Of a stretch of 56,161 nt of DNA, positions 8,100-16,974 are shown in pieces. Location: NCBI GenBank assembly GCA_963640465.1, contig CAVHYP010000009.1:1-56161 (forward strand), given 5' to 3'. This DNA is from Colivivens sp963640465. GTDB lineage: Bacteria; Bacteroidota; Bacteroidia; Bacteroidales; Bacteroidaceae. Both the position numbers and the translations under genes were made by a program. Positions within the stretch are counted from its first letter, which is position 1, and each line of letters starts with the position of its first letter. The notes below the pieces were generated by a model. It ran no database searches, was not told the origin of the DNA, and was given only the letters and a program-made list of their open reading frames with translations.

Positions 8100-8178
8100 A
8101 TGAAAAAAAGAAAATGACGCAGATATAGAAAGAAAAAGATAAGGACTGGTTCTTAAACGGAATCAGTCCCCTTTTTTT
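8009..8178 (+). promoter_or_regulatory. Candidate asparagine/glutamine-responsive transcription attenuator
   Basis: Four segments can be traced. Segment 1, TGGTAA (8009-8014), at the start of the Asn/Gln codon run, pairs with TTACCA (8080-8085). Segment 2, ACCAGTC (8082-8088), lies 8 bases before the leader stop codon. Segment 3 is the 5' arm of the terminator; its GACTGGT (8144-8150) is the exact complement of segment 2. Segment 4 is the 3' terminator arm (8160-8169). A second match, GAACCAG (8036-8042) within the codon run, is the exact complement of CTGGTTC (8146-8152). A ribosome stalled on Asn/Gln codons would leave segment 2 free to pair with segment 3 and block termination; a ribosome at the stop codon would cover segment 2 and allow it. 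Confidence 0.65.
8143..8178 (+). terminator. Intrinsic terminator of the asnB leader
   Basis: GGACTGGTTC (8143-8152) pairs over 10 bp (one G-U) with GAATCAGTCC (8160-8169) around a 7-base loop, followed by CC and seven T. It stands 43 bases after the leader stop and 85 bases before the asnB start. Confidence 0.9.
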
Positions 8179-8263
8179 ATAAGTAGGAGCAACTACAAGT
8201 AGAACAGACAACAACAAACATAATTATAACAACACAAACACAAAACAAAAAACAAAAGGAACT

Positions 8264-9940
8264 ATGTGTGGCTTTGTAGGAATTCTGAAAATCAAAGGTG
8301 ATGCACACCTGAAGAGAGAACAAGCATTGAAGATGTCGGCAAAGATTCGCCATCGCGGACCGGACTGGAGCGGAGTCTACAGCAATGACGATGCAATCCT
8401 GGCACATGAACGTCTGGCAATCGTCGACCCTCTGTCAGGTGGACAGCCTTTGTATTCCATGGACAAGAAAAAAGTATTGGCAGTAAATGGAGAAATATAC
8501 AACCATCAGGCAATACGCAAGGAGACAGAAGATTCATACCAGTATCAGACTGGCTCGGACTGCGAGGTGATACTTGCACTTTACGAGAAGTACGGAGTTG
8601 ATTTCATAGACAAACTGAATGGAATCTTTGCCTTCGTCCTCTATGATTCAACCACAGATGATTATCTCATTGCACGCGACCCTATAGGTGTAATTCCCCT
8701 TTATATAGGTCATGACAAGGACGGAACGGTTTATGTGGCAAGTGAATTGAAGGCTTTGGAGGGACATTGTGAAAGTTATGAACCATTCCTTCCGGGACAC
8801 TATTGCACAAGTAAACATGGGGGTAAAATAGAACGCTGGTACAAACGTCCTTGGTTTCACTACGACGGAATGGAATGGTCTACTTCCGACCGCACAGAAG
8901 CAGTGAAACTGGTTAAGGATGGACTTATGGCTTCAGTAAAGCGCCAGTTGATGAGTGATGTGCCCTATGGAGTGCTTCTCTCTGGTGGACTCGACAGTTC
9001 TGTAGTCTCAGCTATTGCCAAACTCTATTCGGCAAAACGAGTAGAGACAAACGACAAACATGATGCATGGTGGCCACAGCTCCATTCATTTGCAGTGGGG
9101 CTCAAAGGTGCTCCCGACCTTGTGAAGGCAAAAGAAGTGGCAGACCATATCGGAACCATACATCATGAAGTGAACTACACGATTCAGGAAGGACTGGATG
9201 CAATACGCGATGTCATCTACTATATAGAGACTTACGACGTGACAACAGTGCGCGCAAGTACTCCGATGTACCTGCTGGCACGCGTCATTCGCAGTATGGG
9301 AATAAAGATGGTGTTGAGCGGTGAAGGTGCTGACGAAATCTTCGGTGGTTACCTGTATTTCCACAAAGCTCCAAACGCAAAGGAATTTCATGAGGAAACA
9401 GTCAGGAAACTCAGCAAACTGTATATGTACGACTGTCTGAGAGCAAACAAGTCTCTCCTTGCATGGGGAATCGAAGGTCGTGTACCTTTCCTTGACAAGG
9501 AATTCCTGGATATTGCAATGTCCATCGACCCGGCACTGAAGATGTGTCCTGGAAAAACAATGGAAAAGGGAGTTGTGCGTGAAGCATTTGCCGACATGCT
9601 GCCAGCATCAGTGGCTTGGAGACAGAAAGAGCAGTTCAGCGACGGAGTGGGCTACAGCTGGATAGATACACTTAAGGACATCACTTCGAAGGCTGTGTCC
9701 GACGAACAGATGGCACATGCAGCAGAGCGTTTCCCAATCAATCCGCCAATGAACAAGGAAGAGTATTACTATCGTTCAATATTCGAAGAGCACTTCCCAA
9801 GTGAATCTGCTGCTCGCAGTGTGCCAAGTGTACCGAGTGTAGCTTGTTCCACTGCAGAAGCACTGGCATGGGACAAGGCGTTCCAAAACATGAACGACCC
9901 AAGCGGACGTGCTGTGGCTGATGTACATGAAGATGCATAA
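8264..9940 (+). CDS. asnB: Asparagine synthetase B, glutamine-hydrolysing
   Basis: A 558-residue enzyme making asparagine from aspartate, ATP and glutamine. Cys2 (MCGFVGILK) is the Ntn nucleophile, followed by the class II glutaminase motifs RHRGPDWSG, HERLAIVDP and NGEIYNH. The synthetase half has the PP-loop LLSGGLDSS and the GEGADEIFGGYLYF loop that orders the acyl-adenylate site. Length and N-terminus match the E. coli AsnB class; the last 35 residues are a low-complexity extension with no catalytic motif. A 165-base gap separates it from glnN. Expression is probably set by the Asn/Gln leader and terminator upstream. Confidence 0.96.
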   Translation: MCGFVGILKIKGDAHLKREQALKMSAKIRHRGPDWSGVYSNDDAILAHERLAIVDPLSGGQPLYSMDKKKVLAVNGEIYNHQAIRKETEDSYQYQTGSDCEVILALYEKYGVDFIDKLNGIFAFVLYDSTTDDYLIARDPIGVIPLYIGHDKDGTVYVASELKALEGHCESYEPFLPGHYCTSKHGGKIERWYKRPWFHYDGMEWSTSDRTEAVKLVKDGLMASVKRQLMSDVPYGVLLSGGLDSSVVSAIAKLYSAKRVETNDKHDAWWPQLHSFAVGLKGAPDLVKAKEVADHIGTIHHEVNYTIQEGLDAIRDVIYYIETYDVTTVRASTPMYLLARVIRSMGIKMVLSGEGADEIFGGYLYFHKAPNAKEFHEETVRKLSKLYMYDCLRANKSLLAWGIEGRVPFLDKEFLDIAMSIDPALKMCPGKTMEKGVVREAFADMLPASVAWRQKEQFSDGVGYSWIDTLKDITSKAVSDEQMAHAAERFPINPPMNKEEYYYRSIFEEHFPSESAARSVPSVPSVACSTAEALAWDKAFQNMNDPSGRAVADVHEDA

Positions 9941-9947
9941 CAATAAA

Positions 9948-10001
9948 AGCAAACGTAATAGTTGAAGCAAAAGTAACAGTACAAGCAAACGTAACAATAT
10001 A
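9948..10001. repeat. 18-bp tandem repeat, three copies
   Basis: Units begin at 9948, 9966 and 9984 (AGCAAACGTAATAGTTGA and variants), right after the asnB stop. The rest of the asnB-glnN gap is AT-rich, with a C7A8 run just before glnN, and shows no promoter or hairpin that I can support. Confidence 0.75.
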
Positions 10002-10104
10002 ATATAGAGAAATAAACAACAAACAAATCATAATTAGGGTTATTAAGTAAACAACACAAACTAAACACGATTAAAAACACCCCCCCAAAAAAAAGAATTT
10101 GACT

Positions 10105-12291
10105 ATGAGTAAGTTAAGATTTGACGTAGTGCAAGACGCTTTCAAGAAGAAAGCCTTGCCAGTAGACATCCCAAGTGAACGCCCTTCAAAGTATTTTGGA
10201 GAGCTGGTGTTCAACCGTGAAAAGATGCGCAAGTATCTTGATTTGTCAACTTACAACAAGTTGGTCGACTGCATTGACAATGGTCATGCTCTCGATCGTG
10301 CTATTGCCGACAAGGTGGCAGAGGGAATGAAGACATGGGCAATGGAGCATAAGGTGACTCATGTGACACACTGGTTCCAGCCACTGACTGAAGGAACAGC
10401 CGAGAAGCACGACTCATTCCTCGAATACGACCAGAAGGGCGGTATGATAGAGGAATTCAATGGCAAGTCCCTTATTCAGCAGGAACCGGATGCAAGTTCA
10501 TTCCCAAGTGGAGGTATCAGAGCTACATTCGAGGCTCGTGGATATACTGCATGGGACCCGACTTCACCAGTATTCATCCAGGATGACACTCTTTGTATTC
10601 CAACCGTATTCGTGTCATACACAGGTGAGGCTCTCGACTATAAGACTCCTCTCAAGAAAGCATTGAAAGCAGTGAGTGATGCAGCTGTAGATATCTGCAA
10701 GATGTTTGACCCCAATGTCAAGAAGGTCTATTCATATCTTGGTTGGGAACAGGAGTACTTCCTTGTTGACGAAGATCTGTATGCAGCACGTCCAGACCTT
10801 ATGCTTACCGGACGCACACTCATGGGACACGAATCTTCAAAGAACCAGCAGTTGGATGACCACTACTTCGGAGCAATCCCTACACGTGTGGTTTCATTCA
10901 TGAAGGAAGTGGAGATTGAGGGCTACAAGCATGGCATTCCATTGAAGACACGCCATAATGAGGTTGCACCAAACCAGTTTGAGTTGGCTCCAATCTTTGG
11001 AGAGACAAACCTCTCAAATGACCAGAACCAAATGATCATGAACTTGATGTCGAACATTGCGCGTAAGCATGGCTTCGTACTTCTTCTTCATGAAAAACCA
11101 TTTGCCGGCATCAATGGTTCGGGAAAACACAACAACTGGTCTCTCGGTACAGATACTGGCACACTGTTGCTTGCTCCAGGCAAGGATGCAATGGGTAACC
11201 TGCAGTTCGTAACCTTCTTTGTGAATGTCTTGGTAGCTGTTCAGAAGCACAACGGACTGTTGAAGGCTTCTATCGCTTCAGCAACAAATGCTCACCGTCT
11301 TGGTGCAAACGAGGCACCACCAGCAATCATCTCTTCATTCCTTGGAGCAACAATGACCAACGTGCTCCGTAAACTTCTTGAGGTACCTTCAGACACTCCA
11401 ATCGAAATTGCAGGTAAGAAGGGTGCATCAGTCGGAATTGTTGAGATACCTGAAATCTTCATCGACAATACCGACCGAAACAGAACCAGTCCATTTGCAT
11501 TTACTGGCAACCGTTTCGAATTCCGTGCAGTTGGTTCAAGTGCCAACAATGCAGGTGCTATGACTACCCTCAACGCTGCTGTTGCTGAACAGTTGAAGGC
11601 ATTCAAAGTAGCGGTTGACAAGGAGATGTCAGCAGGAAAACCAATGAACATCGCCTTCATGGATATATTGAAACCACTTATTGCAAGTGTAATCGATACA
11701 GTTTGCTTCGATGGCAACGGCTATTCTGATGAATGGCCAATTGAGGCAAAGAAACGTGGACTTGATGTCGAGACAAGTGTTCCTGAGATGTTCAAGGAGT
11801 TCACAAAGCCAGCTTCTGTGGAGATGTTCACAAGCACTAATGTATATACAAAAGAAGAACTTGAGGCTCGCAACGAGGTTAAGTGGGAAACATACACAAA
11901 GAAGGTTCAGATTGAAGCCCGCGTGATGGGACGTATGGCAATCAACCATATCATACCAGCCGCTCTTGCATATAAGAACCGCCTGCTCACCATCATCTCA
12001 CGACTCAAGGAAATCTATCCTGATGACTTGGAGTCAATGGCATCTACAGAGTTGGAACTCTTGAAGAAGGTTACAAAACTCATTGATGACGTTCGCACCA
12101 AGACATATGCAATGATTGATGCACGCAAGGCTGCCAACAAAATTGAGAACGAATACGAAAAGGCTACTGCCTACCACGATATTGCAGAGTCACTCTTCGC
12201 TATCCGCCGTCCGATTGACAAGCTGGAGGAAATCGTCGACAATGATCTCTGGCCCTTGCCGAAGTATCGCGAGATTCTATTCATCAACTAA
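10105..12291 (+). CDS. glnN: Type III glutamine synthetase
   Basis: A 728-residue cytoplasmic enzyme that makes glutamine from glutamate, ammonia and ATP. Size, the N-terminal region (SERPSKYFGELVFNREKM), HWFQPLTEGTAEKHD, NQFELAPIF and the NGSGKHNNWSL loop identify the GSIII family typical of Bacteroidales, distinct from the ~470-residue GSI. The start is set at the ATG at 10105; a TTG two codons earlier is also in frame. It lies between asnB and gltB, and a terminator-like hairpin follows at 12310-12341. GSIII is not known to be adenylylated, so control is expected at expression level. Confidence 0.95.
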   Translation: MSKLRFDVVQDAFKKKALPVDIPSERPSKYFGELVFNREKMRKYLDLSTYNKLVDCIDNGHALDRAIADKVAEGMKTWAMEHKVTHVTHWFQPLTEGTAEKHDSFLEYDQKGGMIEEFNGKSLIQQEPDASSFPSGGIRATFEARGYTAWDPTSPVFIQDDTLCIPTVFVSYTGEALDYKTPLKKALKAVSDAAVDICKMFDPNVKKVYSYLGWEQEYFLVDEDLYAARPDLMLTGRTLMGHESSKNQQLDDHYFGAIPTRVVSFMKEVEIEGYKHGIPLKTRHNEVAPNQFELAPIFGETNLSNDQNQMIMNLMSNIARKHGFVLLLHEKPFAGINGSGKHNNWSLGTDTGTLLLAPGKDAMGNLQFVTFFVNVLVAVQKHNGLLKASIASATNAHRLGANEAPPAIISSFLGATMTNVLRKLLEVPSDTPIEIAGKKGASVGIVEIPEIFIDNTDRNRTSPFAFTGNRFEFRAVGSSANNAGAMTTLNAAVAEQLKAFKVAVDKEMSAGKPMNIAFMDILKPLIASVIDTVCFDGNGYSDEWPIEAKKRGLDVETSVPEMFKEFTKPASVEMFTSTNVYTKEELEARNEVKWETYTKKVQIEARVMGRMAINHIIPAALAYKNRLLTIISRLKEIYPDDLESMASTELELLKKVTKLIDDVRTKTYAMIDARKAANKIENEYEKATAYHDIAESLFAIRRPIDKLEEIVDNDLWPLPKYREILFIN

Positions 12292-12309
12292 ATAAATAAT
12301 TTCTTTGGG

Positions 12310-12341
12310 AAGTTCCTCCTTTCTTCGGGAGGGAGGAACTT
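12310..12341 (+). terminator. Intrinsic terminator after glnN
   Basis: AAGTTCCTCC (12310-12319) pairs exactly with GGAGGAACTT (12332-12341), followed by TGTTT. The U-run is short, so read-through into gltB is likely at some level. Confidence 0.7.
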
Positions 12342-12380
12342 TGTTTACTTGTTGAATAGTGCACAATATGGCTTATTAAT

Positions 12381-12476
12381 GCATGGACGACAAACAGACT
12401 AAATGCATGATGTTATAATAGAACAAATGCATAGACGACAAACAGACTAAACACATAGACGACAAACAGACTATTA
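12381..12476. repeat. 24-bp tandem repeat before gltB
   Basis: Units in phase at 12381, 12405 (strongly diverged), 12429 and 12453 share GCATAGACGACAAACAGACT. Two units include a complete 7-codon frame beginning with ATG (12379-12402 and 12427-12450: MHGRQTD and MHRRQTD, then TAA). The repeat fills most of the glnN-gltB gap. Confidence 0.8.
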
Positions 12477-12502
12477 CCCGAACACAAAACAAACACGGTT
12501 AT

Positions 12503-15500
12503 ATGAAAACGCTGTATAATAAAGAAAACGAACATGATGCATGTGGCGTAGGACTGTTGGCAGATTTGAAGAGCAACAAAACCCATCAGTTGGTGGATGA
12601 TGCCCTCACAGTCCTTGAAAACATGAGACATCGTGGAGCCGAATCAGCAGACAACAGATCTGGTGACGGTGCAGGTATCCTCGTACAGATACCACATGAG
12701 TTTATTCTTCTTCAAGGCATTCCAGTACCTGAAAGAGGCAAATATGGAACAGGACTTGTATTCCTTCCAAAAGACAGAAACTTGCATGACGCTTATCTTG
12801 ATTTGATTCACCGGGAAGTGGAGTCAGCAGGATTTGTCCTTTCACACGTACGTAACGTACCAGTCAATTCAGATGTCCTGGGCGGTGCTTCTGCAGACAC
12901 AGAACCAGATATTGTCCAGCTGTTCATCACTGGAGCACAGGACTTCGACCGCTTCGAAGTCGACCTTTATCTACTTCGCAAACACATCGAACAACAGATT
13001 GACGACAAGGATTTCTATATCGTATCATTGTCGAGCAAAACAATAATATATAAAGGAATGCTCACATCCATGCAGTTGCGTGAGTATTTCCCGGACTTGA
13101 GCAGTCCGTTCTTTACGAGTGGTATGGCAATAGTCCACTCACGATTCAGTACAAACACATTCCCTACTTGGTCGTTGGCTCAACCGTTCAGAATGTTGTC
13201 CCACAACGGAGAGATAAACACCATACGTGGCAACAGAGGTTGGATGGAAGCCAGGGAGAGCGTGCTCTCATCCAAGGTCTTGGGAGATGTGAAGGGCATT
13301 CACCCGATACTTCAGCCAAACATGAGCGACAGTGCGTCGTTCGACAATGCACTTGAGTTCTTTGTAATGTCAGGTCTAAGTTTGCCTCATGCCATTTCCA
13401 TGATGGTGCCAGAGTCATTCAATGACCGCAATCCTATAAGCAACGAACTGAAGGCTTATTACGAATACCATTCCATTTTGATGGAACCATGGGACGGTCC
13501 AGCTGCCCTGTTGTTCTCCGATGGACGCTATGCCGGCGGAATGCTCGACAGAAACGGTCTTCGTCCTTGCCGTTATATCATTACTGAGGACGGACGTTTC
13601 ATTGTGGCATCAGAGGCTGGTTGTCTTAAGGTCGACCCGCAGATTATAAAAGAGAAAGGGAAGTTGCAGCCTGGCAAGATCATGATGGTCGATACCGAGG
13701 ACGGCAAGATTTACAGAGACGCAGAGATTAAGTCTTTGCTTGCAAATGAATGCGACTACGAACGTTGGTTGCAGACAAACCGAATAGAACTCAATAAGCT
13801 CCATAGTGGGCGAAAAGTTGAGAACAGTGTCAGTGAGTTCCAGCGCAAGTTGCGATGCTTTGACTTTACTCGTGAGGATGTCGATAGAGTCATCGTCCCG
13901 ATGTGTGCCAATGCACAGGAACCATTGACATCAATGGGCAACGACACACAACTTGCAGTGTTGTCCGACAAGCCTCAGTTGCTGTTCAACTATTTCCGCC
14001 AGCAGTTTGCGCAGGTTACCAACCCACCAATCGACCCGATTCGTGAGGAATTGGTCATGTCGTTGACAGAGTACATAGGTGCAGTCGGCATGAATATCCT
14101 TACTCCGAATGAGTCACATTGCAAGATGGTTCGTCTGCCGCAGCCAGTGCTTACCAACACAGAACTTGATTTGCTTTGTAACATCCGCTATAAAGGATTC
14201 AACACCGAGAAACTGTCAATCTTGTTTGACAAGAGCAAGGGCGAGGCTGGTTTGAAGGAACGACTCGACGAACTGTGTCATGAGGCAGAGGAATCAGTTG
14301 ACAAGGGTATCAATTACATTATATTGAGCGACCGTGGAGTCGACGAGACTCATGCCGCCATTCCTTCATTGCTCGCAGTAAGCACCATCCACCATTACTT
14401 GCTTTCCATCCAGAAACGAGTACAGACCGCTTTGATAGTCGAGAGCGGTGAAATTCGTGAGGTGATGCATGCAGCTCTGTTGCTCGGTTATGGAGCAAGT
14501 GCCATCAACCCATATATGGCATTTGCAGTTATTGACGACCTTGTGAAGCACGGAGAAGTGCAACTTGACTATGCAACTGCCGAACACAATTACATCAAGG
14601 CCATCGACAAGGGCTTGTTGAAGATAATGAGTAAAATGGGAATCAGTACCATCCGTTCTTATCGTGGAGCCAAGATATTTGAATCTATCGGACTGAGTGA
14701 AGATTTGCTGAAGACATACTTCGGAACTTCAACTTCTTCAATGGGTGGCATAGACCTGTCAAACATCGCTGCCGATGCAATCAGAATGCACGAGCAGGGA
14801 TTCATCCAGACTCCGTCCGATATTCTGCCGTTCATCGGTCAGTATTCATTCCGCAAGGACGGAATCAAGCATGCCTGGACTCCAGATGCAATAGCAACCC
14901 TCCAGCTTGCCACTCGTACTGGCAGTTACAAGAAATTCAAGGAGTTCACACACATCGTTGATGATGTGAAAGATCCATTGTTCCTTCGTCAGTACTTCAA
15001 ATTCAAGTCCAACCCGATTCCGTTGGATGAAGTGGAACCGGAAGAGAACATCATGAAGCGCTTTATCGGTGCAGCCATGTCGTTCGGTGCCATCAGTAAG
15101 GAAGCGCACGAAACCATTGCTCTTGCCCTGAACAAAATCGGAAGCCGCAGCAATACCGGAGAAGGTGGAGAAGACGAAGAGCGCTTTGCTGCCAAGGTCG
15201 ATGGAGTTTCCTTGAGCAGTGCCGTGAAGCAGGTTGCTTCCGGACGTTTTGGCGTCACAACCGAATATCTTGTCAATGCCCAGGAGATACAGATTAAGGT
15301 TGCACAGGGTGCCAAGCCGGGTGAAGGCGGTCAGTTGCCAGGATTCAAGGTGAACGAAATCATTGCCAAGACCCGTCACTCCATTCCTCAGATTTCACTC
15401 ATTTCCCCTCCACCTCATCACGATATCTATTCTATCGAAGATCTGTCGCAACTTATCTTCGACTTGAAGAATGTCAATCCAAATGCCCAGATAAGCGTCA

Positions 15501-16963
15501 AGCTCGTGGCTGAGGGTGGGGTAGGAACCATTGCTGCCGGAGTGGCAAAGGCAAAGGCCGACATTGTTGTCATCTCGGGTGCTGAAGGCGGAACCGGTGC
15601 TTCTCCAGCTTCATCTGTACGATACGCAGGAGTTTCTCCGGAAATCGGTCTTGCAGAAACTCAGCAGACACTCGTGCTGAACGGATTGAGAGAGCAGATA
15701 GAAATTCAAGTCGACGGTCAGTTGAAGTCTGGCAAGGACATCGTTGCCATGGCTCTGCTTGGTGCAGGTCAGTTTGGTTTCGGAACTGCGCAGCTCATTG
15801 TCCTTGGATGTCTGTTGATGCGCAAGTGCCATACCAATGCTTGTCCGGTGGGTGTCGCAACACAAGACCCGCATCTGCGCAAGCACTTCCTCGGACGTGC
15901 CGAGTACTTGGTGAACTTCTACACATTCCTTGCCCGTGAAGTGCGTGAGTATATGGCAGAGATGGGCTTCCGCAAGTTTGCTGACATGATTGGACGTACG
16001 GATATGATAGAGATTGACCAAAGCCGTCTTAACGACAAGACCCGTTCTCTTGACTTCAGCAAACTGCTTGCAAAGGTCGACAATGGAAGTTCTCTCCACA
16101 AGTTGGTTCATCCAATCCACAAGATCTATGATGTGTTGGACCGCGACATGATTATGGCAACCAAGGATTATGTCGAGTTGGGCAGGAACGTGACCCTTGC
16201 ATACGACATCATCAATACCAACCGTTCTGTCGGCGCCATGCTTTCCGGTGAGCTGACCAAGAAGTATGGAGGCAAAGGTCTTCCCGATGGTTCCATCAAT
16301 GTCCGTTTCAAGGGTTCTGCCGGACAGAGTTTCGGTGCGTTCCTGATGAAGGGAATCTCGTTCAGTCTGGAAGGAGAGACCAACGACTACATGGGTAAAG
16401 GTCTGTCAGGGGGATGCATCAGTCTTTATCCTCCAAAGCACTCTCGTTTTAAAGCCCAGGACAACATCATTGCAGGCAACACATTGCTTTATGGCGCTAC
16501 CAGCGGTGAAGTGTACATCAACGGTAGGGTAGGCGAGCGTTTTGCTGTCCGCAGCTCTGGTGTAACTGCAGTTGTCGAGGGAACAGGTGACCACTGCTGC
16601 GAGTACATGACAGGTGGACGTGTGGTTGTCCTCGGAACTACAGGACGTAACTTCGCTGCAGGTATGTCGGGTGGTCTTGCTTATGTGTGGAACAAGAACC
16701 AGGATTTCGATTACTACTGCAACATGGATATGATTGAGCTTGGACTTATCGAAGAGCGCACCCGTAGGGAAGAACTGCACGACTTGATTCTGAAGCATTA
16801 TCTGCACACAGGTTCAGTGCTTGCAAAGCAGATGCTTGACAACTGGAACCAGTATGTGGAAGAGTTTATTCAGGTCACACCAATTGAATACAAGAAAGTG
16901 CTCCATGAAGAGGCAATGAAGGACCTTGAGAAGAGAATTAATAATGTAGAACGCGACTATTAA
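12503..16963 (+). CDS. gltB: Glutamate synthase, large subunit
   Basis: A 1486-residue enzyme which, with GltD, makes two glutamates from glutamine and 2-oxoglutarate. Cys14 (EHDACGVGLLA) becomes the N-terminal nucleophile of the class II glutaminase domain after propeptide removal; RHRGAESADNRSGDGAG follows. The central and FMN-binding barrel domains include GEGGEDEERF, AQGAKPGEGGQLPG and ISGAEGGTGASPASS. The 3Fe-4S ligands are Cys1103, Cys1109 and Cys1114 (CLLMRKCHTNACPVG). The C-terminal GxxGxxxG beta-helix is complete. Normal length; the gltD start is 11 bases downstream, so the two are co-transcribed and coupled. Confidence 0.97.
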   Translation: MKTLYNKENEHDACGVGLLADLKSNKTHQLVDDALTVLENMRHRGAESADNRSGDGAGILVQIPHEFILLQGIPVPERGKYGTGLVFLPKDRNLHDAYLDLIHREVESAGFVLSHVRNVPVNSDVLGGASADTEPDIVQLFITGAQDFDRFEVDLYLLRKHIEQQIDDKDFYIVSLSSKTIIYKGMLTSMQLREYFPDLSSPFFTSGMAIVHSRFSTNTFPTWSLAQPFRMLSHNGEINTIRGNRGWMEARESVLSSKVLGDVKGIHPILQPNMSDSASFDNALEFFVMSGLSLPHAISMMVPESFNDRNPISNELKAYYEYHSILMEPWDGPAALLFSDGRYAGGMLDRNGLRPCRYIITEDGRFIVASEAGCLKVDPQIIKEKGKLQPGKIMMVDTEDGKIYRDAEIKSLLANECDYERWLQTNRIELNKLHSGRKVENSVSEFQRKLRCFDFTREDVDRVIVPMCANAQEPLTSMGNDTQLAVLSDKPQLLFNYFRQQFAQVTNPPIDPIREELVMSLTEYIGAVGMNILTPNESHCKMVRLPQPVLTNTELDLLCNIRYKGFNTEKLSILFDKSKGEAGLKERLDELCHEAEESVDKGINYIILSDRGVDETHAAIPSLLAVSTIHHYLLSIQKRVQTALIVESGEIREVMHAALLLGYGASAINPYMAFAVIDDLVKHGEVQLDYATAEHNYIKAIDKGLLKIMSKMGISTIRSYRGAKIFESIGLSEDLLKTYFGTSTSSMGGIDLSNIAADAIRMHEQGFIQTPSDILPFIGQYSFRKDGIKHAWTPDAIATLQLATRTGSYKKFKEFTHIVDDVKDPLFLRQYFKFKSNPIPLDEVEPEENIMKRFIGAAMSFGAISKEAHETIALALNKIGSRSNTGEGGEDEERFAAKVDGVSLSSAVKQVASGRFGVTTEYLVNAQEIQIKVAQGAKPGEGGQLPGFKVNEIIAKTRHSIPQISLISPPPHHDIYSIEDLSQLIFDLKNVNPNAQISVKLVAEGGVGTIAAGVAKAKADIVVISGAEGGTGASPASSVRYAGVSPEIGLAETQQTLVLNGLREQIEIQVDGQLKSGKDIVAMALLGAGQFGFGTAQLIVLGCLLMRKCHTNACPVGVATQDPHLRKHFLGRAEYLVNFYTFLAREVREYMAEMGFRKFADMIGRTDMIEIDQSRLNDKTRSLDFSKLLAKVDNGSSLHKLVHPIHKIYDVLDRDMIMATKDYVELGRNVTLAYDIINTNRSVGAMLSGELTKKYGGKGLPDGSINVRFKGSAGQSFGAFLMKGISFSLEGETNDYMGKGLSGGCISLYPPKHSRFKAQDNIIAGNTLLYGATSGEVYINGRVGERFAVRSSGVTAVVEGTGDHCCEYMTGGRVVVLGTTGRNFAAGMSGGLAYVWNKNQDFDYYCNMDMIELGLIEERTRREELHDLILKHYLHTGSVLAKQMLDNWNQYVEEFIQVTPIEYKKVLHEEAMKDLEKRINNVERDY

Positions 16964-16974
16964 TCATTATTATC

